Part shown: one piece after another, positions 58,955 through 64,000 of the stretch
Layout of the letters: the number at the start of each line of letters is the position of its first letter
How positions within the stretch are numbered: position 1 is the first letter of the stretch
NCBI GenBank assembly: GCA_023423895.1
Contig: JAFAER010000198.1
Span: forward strand, 30,189 to 94,188
Source of the DNA: Pseudomonadota bacterium
Lineage (GTDB): Bacteria > Myxococcota_A > Polyangia > Polyangiales > Polyangiaceae
Length of the DNA: 64,000 nt
Reading direction: 5' to 3'
Notes under the pieces: model-generated
Database searches by the model: none
Told to the model about the DNA's origin: nothing
What the model saw: the letters and a program-made list of their open reading frames with translations, nothing else
Position numbers and translations under genes: made by a program

Positions 58955-60160
58955 ATGAGCACGAACGCGTCGCTACCGGTGGTCGACGCCGGTGCCGTGA
59001 GCACGCGGCTGCGAACGCTCATCGCGTGGGGAGAGCAGAGGGCGCGGGCACACGAGCTCGACCGTGCAAGCGAGCTGTTCGATCTGGCGTACGTGCTCGG
59101 TACTGCTGCAGGCGCGACGGACGAGGCGGCGCTCAGCCTGGCGGGGCTCGGTTACGTCGCGCACCTCCGGAGCGAGATCGTGGCGGCCGAGGCCCTCTAC
59201 ACGCGCGCGATGGATACCGTGACGGTGCCGGAGCAGCGGGGGATCATCGCGACGCGGCTCGGCTTCGCTCACTACGACCGCGGGGAGCTCGATGCCGCGG
59301 ACGAGATGCTGACCCGGGTCTTGAGGGATGCGCCCCCCACGAGCGTCCTCGCCGGTCGGGCCATCGGCTTTCGCGGAAACGTCGCGCGAGCTCGAGGCGA
59401 GAACGAACGCGCGATCGCGCTCTACGACGAGGCGAGCCGGATCCTCGCCCTCGAGGGGGACAGACGCATGGCCGCGACGTTCGCGATGGACCGGGCGATC
59501 TCCGAGCTGCTCCGGCGCCGTCCCCAGTCCGCGCTCGTTCGACTCGAGGAGCTCACTCGCGACGAGCTCGTCCGCGGCGAGTCCCAGCTCGGGTCGCTGG
59601 TGAACCACTACACGGCGCTCGCGCGCCTTCATTGCGGGCTGCCAGCCGGGATCGCCGACCCTACTCCCGCCGATCCAGTCATCGTGCACTACCTCGCTCG
59701 AGCTCGTCAGATTGCCCAGGCGCCATCGCGAGACGCGATGATCGAGCTCGAAGAGACCGCGCCGCTCAATGCTCACGCGCGTCTGACGTTGCAGGTGATG
59801 GATACTCTGTGCCGTCCCGGCGCCGCGCGGGGGGAGACGCGCGCGCTGGTCGTCGCGCGGAGCGGGTCGTTCTTTCGTCTCGGCTCCGAGGAGTTCGTGC
59901 CGCTGGCGCAGCGGCCGGTGCTCGCTCGTCTGCTGATCGCGCTGGCTCGCGCCCGCCTCGAGCGTCCGGGCGTGCCGATCCCGCTCGAGCGTCTCGCCGA
60001 GCTGACCTGGCCCGGCGAGCAGATGGGCGCCGCGGTGATGAAGAATCGGATGCACGTCGGCATCGCGACGCTGCGGAAGCTCGGGCTCCGCGCCGCGCTG
60101 GAATCAGGCGGAGGCGGCTATGGCATCGCGCGCGACGTCGACGTCCTCATCGTGGATTGA
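58955..60160 (+). CDS. TPR protein with C-terminal winged-helix-like domain
   Basis: The 401-residue cytoplasmic protein has no signal peptide. Residues ~15-260 are helical TPR-like repeats (ASELFDLAYVLGTAAGATDEAALSLAGLGYVA; RGNVARARGENERAIALYDEASRIL). The last ~100 residues (RPVLARLLIALARARLERPG, LAELTWPGEQ, KNRMHVGIATLRKLGL, GGGGYGI) match the pattern of OmpR/SARP-type winged helices, with a terminal hairpin. It is probably a transcriptional regulator responding through its TPRs. Position just after locus C makes that locus a candidate target. Confidence 0.65.
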   Translation: MSTNASLPVVDAGAVSTRLRTLIAWGEQRARAHELDRASELFDLAYVLGTAAGATDEAALSLAGLGYVAHLRSEIVAAEALYTRAMDTVTVPEQRGIIATRLGFAHYDRGELDAADEMLTRVLRDAPPTSVLAGRAIGFRGNVARARGENERAIALYDEASRILALEGDRRMAATFAMDRAISELLRRRPQSALVRLEELTRDELVRGESQLGSLVNHYTALARLHCGLPAGIADPTPADPVIVHYLARARQIAQAPSRDAMIELEETAPLNAHARLTLQVMDTLCRPGAARGETRALVVARSGSFFRLGSEEFVPLAQRPVLARLLIALARARLERPGVPIPLERLAELTWPGEQMGAAVMKNRMHVGIATLRKLGLRAALESGGGGYGIARDVDVLIVD

Positions 60161-61490
60161 CGTTGGCGACGTCGAGCGCCCACAGGTCCGTGTAGACCGG
60201 GCCGGAGTTTCCGAAGCCGAACAGGATGCGTCCGTGCGTGGGGTCCCAGCTCCCGAAGGCGCTGGTCCGTGAGGGCACCTTCGAGGGCACCTCGAGCTCC
60301 GTCCAGGCCTCGGCATCGCGATCGAGGCTGAGCACCTGGATGTTCTCGATAGACCTCGCCCCGTCGGGAGTGCCGCCCCACACGAAGAGACGATGGCCCA
60401 TGGGATCGAGCGCGAACGCTCCGTTGCGGCGCTTCATCGGTCCTTCGCCGTTCGCGAACAGGCGGGTCCACTTGGCTGGTTCGGTGGCGAGGTCGAGCGC
60501 CCAGGTCTCTCCGTCGATCGCGGCTTCGCCGCTACCCAGCGTCTGACCGCCGAACACGATCACGCGGTCGGTGACCTCGTCGTAGCCATAGTGGAACCCC
60601 CAGCGTCCCTTCGGTCCCGGCTTGGACGTCGTGACGGGCTCGAAGCCGCCGCCTGCGGTGTACGCGTGCACGTCGCAGTTGGCGCCCGCGAGATTTGCGC
60701 CGCAGACGGAGAGCCAGCGCTTGCGCTTCGAGTCGAAGACCAGGCTCCCCGTGTAGCTGCCGGGAGCGTCGCCGATCCCGTCGACCTTCGTCGCCCTGAC
60801 GGACCGCTCGTCGTAGTCGAAGCGATAGAGCGACGATGGCGTCTCCGCGAGGGCGCCCCCTTCCCCCGGCACCGCTCCGCCGAAGTAGAACACGGCCCGT
60901 TCACCCGGGATCGGCGCGACACGTCCCCCCTGCAGCATCGGGAGATCGGTCCCAGCGAGCGCTGACCATGTATTGCTCGCGAAGTCGAAGCGCCAGGCGT
61001 CGTTCGCAGGCGTGAATTGTCGAGGGAAGTAGTGGAACCCACCGAAGACGACGAGCCCGCCGGCTCCTTCCGTATCGGTCCACCACCCGCCGTACTCGCG
61101 ACCGGGCGGGCCCTCCTCGCCGCTCCACTCGGCAACGCTCGTCCAGGCGAGGGGACGAAGCTCGATCGGCACCGTCTGACCGCATCCGAGGCGCAACCCG
61201 ACCTCGCCGTCCGCGGCGGAGAGGTACGGCGCGCGGATCGAGACCGTCGTAGCGTCGACCGTCACCACCGCTCCGCCCGTGCCCTCGTACTCCATGTCGC
61301 CGTGGCGCGGGAACGTGAGGCGCCCGCCCTCGGAGACGCTCAGCGTCTCGGGCGCTTTCGCGCGGCACTCGGCGGCGGGATCGGACGGAGTGCCGGGGCT
61401 CGATTCCGAGCTCGAGCAGCCCACGAGCGCAAGCGCGAGCGTAGACATGGCGAAGTAGCGCGGCGAAGGAGCACCGTGATGACGCCTCAT
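60147..61490 (-). CDS. Kelch-like beta-propeller lipoprotein
   Basis: The ATG at 61490 starts a signal ending LALVGC; 447 residues. After a beta domain of ~100 residues come kelch-type repeats: GGLVVFGGFHYFP with NDAWRFDFASNTWSAL, RAVFYFGGAVPG with SSLYRFDYDERS, DRVIVFGGQTLG with GETWALDLATEPAKWTRL, HRLFVWGGTPDG and GRILFGFGNSG with TDLWALDVANV. Surface or periplasmic binding is likely. Its 3' end overlaps the end of the convergent regulator gene by 14 nt. Confidence 0.75.
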   Translation of the reverse strand: MRRHHGAPSPRYFAMSTLALALVGCSSSESSPGTPSDPAAECRAKAPETLSVSEGGRLTFPRHGDMEYEGTGGAVVTVDATTVSIRAPYLSAADGEVGLRLGCGQTVPIELRPLAWTSVAEWSGEEGPPGREYGGWWTDTEGAGGLVVFGGFHYFPRQFTPANDAWRFDFASNTWSALAGTDLPMLQGGRVAPIPGERAVFYFGGAVPGEGGALAETPSSLYRFDYDERSVRATKVDGIGDAPGSYTGSLVFDSKRKRWLSVCGANLAGANCDVHAYTAGGGFEPVTTSKPGPKGRWGFHYGYDEVTDRVIVFGGQTLGSGEAAIDGETWALDLATEPAKWTRLFANGEGPMKRRNGAFALDPMGHRLFVWGGTPDGARSIENIQVLSLDRDAEAWTELEVPSKVPSRTSAFGSWDPTHGRILFGFGNSGPVYTDLWALDVANVNPR

Positions 61491-61663
61491 GGAGGTGTTG
61501 TCGCTCCTCTCGTTCAAGGGCGGTCACTTAATCGTGGACGGCGCCGATTTATGGTCTGGAAGTGGGGGAGAGGGGGGCGACGTCCGACGCCAGCTCGAAG
61601 CCCAAGCGGTACCGTTCCGTGACGGCTCGGATCACAGCCGAGAGAGGCGCGTGGAGTGACGCG

Positions 61664-62629
61664 TCAGAAGCGCGTGAGCTTCAGCCCGCCGCCGTCCGCC
61701 CCCGCATCGAAGGCGACCCCGCCGTCGATGGTCCGAGAGAAGGCGACGTCAGCGGCGACCTTCTCGAGGAGAGTGGTCCCTGGTCCGTCACATCCAGTCT
61801 GGCCGTGCTCGAACACCTCGGTGAACCGGAGAGTGCCCGGGCTCGTCGAAGCGAGGGTCCAGTATCCGGCGCATCCCGAGCTTCCGTCCCGGTCGAGCAG
61901 AAACACGCCCGACGGCGCGCCCACGGCGTCGTCACGCGAGACCGACAGCATCAGCGTTCGTAGATTGTTTTCGTTGGGGGCGCCGGCGTGCCAAACGCCG
62001 CCGAACGTGGAGCTCACGACGCCGCGTTCCCCGAGGCGGGTGAGCGTTCCCCACGCCCCGACCGGCCCCTCGGGTGTGACCCGATATTCGTACGCCAGGC
62101 CGCCGTCGGGGAGGAGCGTGAACGTGTCTTCCCCCTCGGTGATGCAACTCGCGCTCACGCTCTCGTGGAGGGTGATCGTCGAGGCTCCGGCGTCTCCGGC
62201 ATCGCCCACGCCTGCGTCCGAGACTCCGAGCTCCAGCGTTCCCCCGCAGTCGATCGAGGGATAGGTGATCATCCCGACGATCTGCCCGGGCTGGCCGCCG
62301 TGAATGTCGACCAGGATCGTCCACGATGCGCCCGCCTGCATTCCGGTGCCATGCCAAATTCCGCGAAACGCGTCCAAAGGTGACGCCGGCTCGAACGCAT
62401 CCGCGCCGACATCGGTCGAGGCGTCGTGGGGCGAGGCGTCGTGGGGCGAGGCGTCGCCGGCGCCTTGGGCGTCGGGCGCTGGAATGTTCGGGGGGTGAGC
62501 GCTCGCATCGAACTCGAACGAAAGGCCACGGGACCTGCCGTCGTCCTCGCACGCGACGAGGACTGCTGTCGTGCCAACCGTCCAAAGAGCCACGCCGCTC
62601 AGCAACACTCGACGCCGTCGAAGAGTCAT
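61664..62629 (-). CDS. Asp/Ala-linker lipoprotein, unknown beta-rich domain
   Basis: The 321-residue protein has a tandem-arginine start (MTLRRRRVLLSGVALW, reminiscent of but not matching a Tat motif) and a signal ending VLVAC. An acidic linker contains a duplicated DASPH unit. The remainder is beta-rich: FRGIWHGTG, WTILVDIHG, DCGGTLELG and GVWHAG, with paired cysteines. It resembles secreted proteins of unknown function with a lipocalin-like or avidin-like strand pattern, but I cannot assign a family. TATGCT lies 6 nt before the ATG. Confidence 0.6.
   Translation of the reverse strand: MTLRRRRVLLSGVALWTVGTTAVLVACEDDGRSRGLSFEFDASAHPPNIPAPDAQGAGDASPHDASPHDASTDVGADAFEPASPLDAFRGIWHGTGMQAGASWTILVDIHGGQPGQIVGMITYPSIDCGGTLELGVSDAGVGDAGDAGASTITLHESVSASCITEGEDTFTLLPDGGLAYEYRVTPEGPVGAWGTLTRLGERGVVSSTFGGVWHAGAPNENNLRTLMLSVSRDDAVGAPSGVFLLDRDGSSGCAGYWTLASTSPGTLRFTEVFEHGQTGCDGPGTTLLEKVAADVAFSRTIDGGVAFDAGADGGGLKLTRF
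62421..62450. repeat. Two 15-bp tandem units
   Basis: Identical units at 62421-62435 and 62436-62450 (gcgtcgtggggcgag) encode DASPH twice in the lipoprotein linker. Confidence 0.8.
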
Positions 62630-62635
62630 ACCGCC

Positions 62636-62641
62636 AGCATA
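62636..62641 (-). promoter_or_regulatory. -10-like TATGCT before lipoprotein gene
   Basis: Minus-strand TATGCT is six bases from the ATG at 62629, with no ribosome site; a leaderless transcript is likely. Confidence 0.4.
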
Positions 62642-62767
62642 GGCGATCCGCCGCGGCGGACACTCTCCGCGCATCCTTGGTCGACGTTGGGCCTACCCAT
62701 CGCCAGCCGCGAGGGATCGTCCACGGAGGCGTTCACGTCATCACGTCGGAAGCCGTCGACTTCGCGA

Positions 62768-63628
62768 TCACGTCATCCACTTCCCTGTACGCAGCGGTTG
62801 CGCAGGCGGCATCGGACGGGCTTGCCGTGGGATCGGCGCCCCCTTGCGCGCGACGACCTCGATCGCCGCATACGTGCAGAGGAACCCCGAAGCCGAGTCG
62901 ATGACGCCGAGCACCTCGTCGCGCACGCGGCGCGCGTCGGCGTCGGACTTCTCTGGCAGCCATACGGGCGCGACCACCGCCATCGTCGAGAGGAACATGC
63001 GCGCGTCCGTCACTGGCCCGGGCGTGATGTGATAGCGCAGGCTCTCGATCCCCATTCCCGCGGCTCGCAGCTGCGCCGTGACTTCGTCGGGCGTCGGCAT
63101 GGCAGGGAACGCGGTGCAGGTTCTCCCGAAGAGCCGCATCCAGACGGCGTTGACGACGCCGAGCCACTCGTCGAACGCGGGGTTCGCAAGGCTCCCGAGC
63201 AAGAGCTGACCGCCGGGACGAAGCACGCGGGCCATCTCCGTCATGGCTCGGGCCCTGTCGGGGAACCAGTGGTAGGCGCTGTTGCACACGACGAGGTCGA
63301 ACGAAGCATCGGGCAGGGGAAGCGCCTCGGCATCGCCTACGTGGAACGTCGCTGCGACGCCCGCGGAAGCCGCCTTGCGGCGCGCCACGTCGAGCATCCC
63401 TGCGGACAGATCCAGCCCGACGAGCTCGCGGCATGGCCCGAGCACGCGCGCGAGCTCCAGCAGGTTGATCCCCGTTCCGCAGCCGACATCCAGGATCGCG
63501 GGGAGCGGCCCTACGTTCGCAAAGGGCAAAAGCGATCGGAGCGCCTTCAGATAGTTCGCGCCCGCGACCTGGTCGTACTCCTGCGCGGTTCGGTCGTAGG
63601 CCTCGCCGAGCGCTTCCTTCTGCTCCAT
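62768..63628 (-). CDS. Class I SAM-dependent methyltransferase (UbiE/Methyltransf_11 type)
   Basis: The ATG at 63628 with GGGAG upstream gives 286 residues. Motifs run in order: AILDVGCGTGINLLELARVLG (SAM loop), VGLDLSAGMLDVARRKA, HVGDAEALPLPDASFDLVVCNSAYHWF and EMARVLRPGGQLLLGSL, the classic small-molecule methyltransferase series. The C-terminal ~100 residues (MPTPDEVTAQLRAAGMGIESLRYHITPGP) form a substrate lid. Isolated; the substrate is unknown. A frame extending upstream to 63979 is unsupported. Confidence 0.85.
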   Translation of the reverse strand: MEQKEALGEAYDRTAQEYDQVAGANYLKALRSLLPFANVGPLPAILDVGCGTGINLLELARVLGPCRELVGLDLSAGMLDVARRKAASAGVAATFHVGDAEALPLPDASFDLVVCNSAYHWFPDRARAMTEMARVLRPGGQLLLGSLANPAFDEWLGVVNAVWMRLFGRTCTAFPAMPTPDEVTAQLRAAGMGIESLRYHITPGPVTDARMFLSTMAVVAPVWLPEKSDADARRVRDEVLGVIDSASGFLCTYAAIEVVARKGAPIPRQARPMPPAQPLRTGKWMT

Positions 63629-63910
63629 CGCGTCTCCCTCGTGCGATGAACGTTGGCTCTTCGTCGCGCCATCGCAATCGCTCTCCTCCGATCGAGGAAC
63701 CGAGGCGCACCTTCCGCGGCCCATCGCGGTATGCGGTGTCCGCGTCCAGTGGCCGGAGGTCGCCTTCCGAGCGGATCGAGGCGCCGACGCGACTCTGACG
63801 GTGCGGCATGACGAGCGTGTCATGGTCCACATGGAGCGACCGCGCGAGAACGCCGGAAAAAGGTGAACCGTCTGCTCGGGCACGGGCCATGCTCTGGGGC
63901 TCGGCCGCCC

Positions 63911-64000
63911 ATGCCGTCTCTTCGCAGTTTCCTCGTTGCGGCGATGCTCGCGCCGCTCTTCGTTCCGTCGACCGCCCATGCTTGCGTCGGCGGCGACATG
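63911..64000 (+). CDS. Start of an exported protein (cut by window end)
   Basis: The ATG at 63911 begins a typical signal peptide, MPSLRSFLVAAMLAPLFVP followed by STAHA and CVGG, running to the last base. Only 30 codons are visible, so nothing can be said of the function. It diverges from the methyltransferase with a 282-nt shared upstream region. Confidence 0.5.
   Translation, partial: MPSLRSFLVAAMLAPLFVPSTAHACVGGDM

Overview
This 64 kb window is GC-rich, dense bacterial chromosomal DNA. Its content points to a myxobacterium, probably of the Polyangiales. It has many secreted lipoproteins with Asp/Ala-rich linkers, Cys-rich and beta-propeller surface proteins, eukaryote-like Ser/Thr kinases, FHA and PEGA-type proteins, ECF sigma factors and a CotH kinase. 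The organism is inferred from gene style; no rRNA is present. I saw no tRNA, rRNA, CRISPR array, IS element or phage gene.

The dominant feature is one gene cluster present three times. Locus A (1180-9706, minus strand), locus B (18176-27570, minus) and locus C (49430-58696, plus) each carry the same five genes in the same order: a six-repeat Cys-rich protein, a DVWAVG beta-propeller, a second more diverged propeller, an RCC1-repeat protein and an IgGFc-binding-domain protein. All five products have export signals and most have a lipobox. Each locus also has an ECF-type sigma factor coupled to a single-pass membrane protein with a periplasmic TPR-like domain, a candidate non-canonical anti-sigma factor. 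In B and C the order is membrane/barrel-like protein, sigma, membrane TPR protein, then the five surface genes. In A the regulatory pair sits at the 3' end, belongs to a different sigma branch, and the barrel-like gene is absent. Genes within each locus mostly overlap by 4 nt. The simplest reading is a self-regulated, co-translated surface complex whose function is unknown to me.

Between A and B (9.8-18 kb) are a CotH-kinase lipoprotein, a GNAT acetyltransferase, an M15-type peptidase lipoprotein diverging from an endonuclease/exonuclease/phosphatase lipoprotein, a Cys-repeat/Pro-rich secreted protein, a shortened HNH endonuclease with 24-bp tandem repeats, and a Cys-rich lipoprotein.

From 27.6 to 31.1 kb lies a small metabolic unit: a TetR regulator, a SnoaL-like protein, a Gfo/Idh/MocA oxidoreductase and a quinone oxidoreductase, all on the minus strand. 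Two matching operator-like sites lie upstream of tetR and of the SnoaL gene.

From 31.3 to 49.4 kb is a signalling and surface region. It holds kinase-RCC1-PEGA/TPR (plus), ArsC-like and spermidine-synthase-like genes, a second kinase (minus) diverging from a GH71 alpha-1,3-glucanase, an FHA/sigma-54 activator coupled to a TPR/PEGA-like protein, two tandem paralogous lipoproteins, a metallophosphoesterase, a TonB-like membrane protein and a secreted propeller.

After locus C come a TPR/winged-helix regulator, a kelch-like lipoprotein, an Asp/Ala-rich lipoprotein, a methyltransferase, and the start of a secreted protein cut by the window edge. Many solitary genes lack a Shine-Dalgarno sequence and instead carry a TAnnnT -10-like hexamer only 5-12 nt before the start codon, suggesting widespread leaderless or near-leaderless transcripts.
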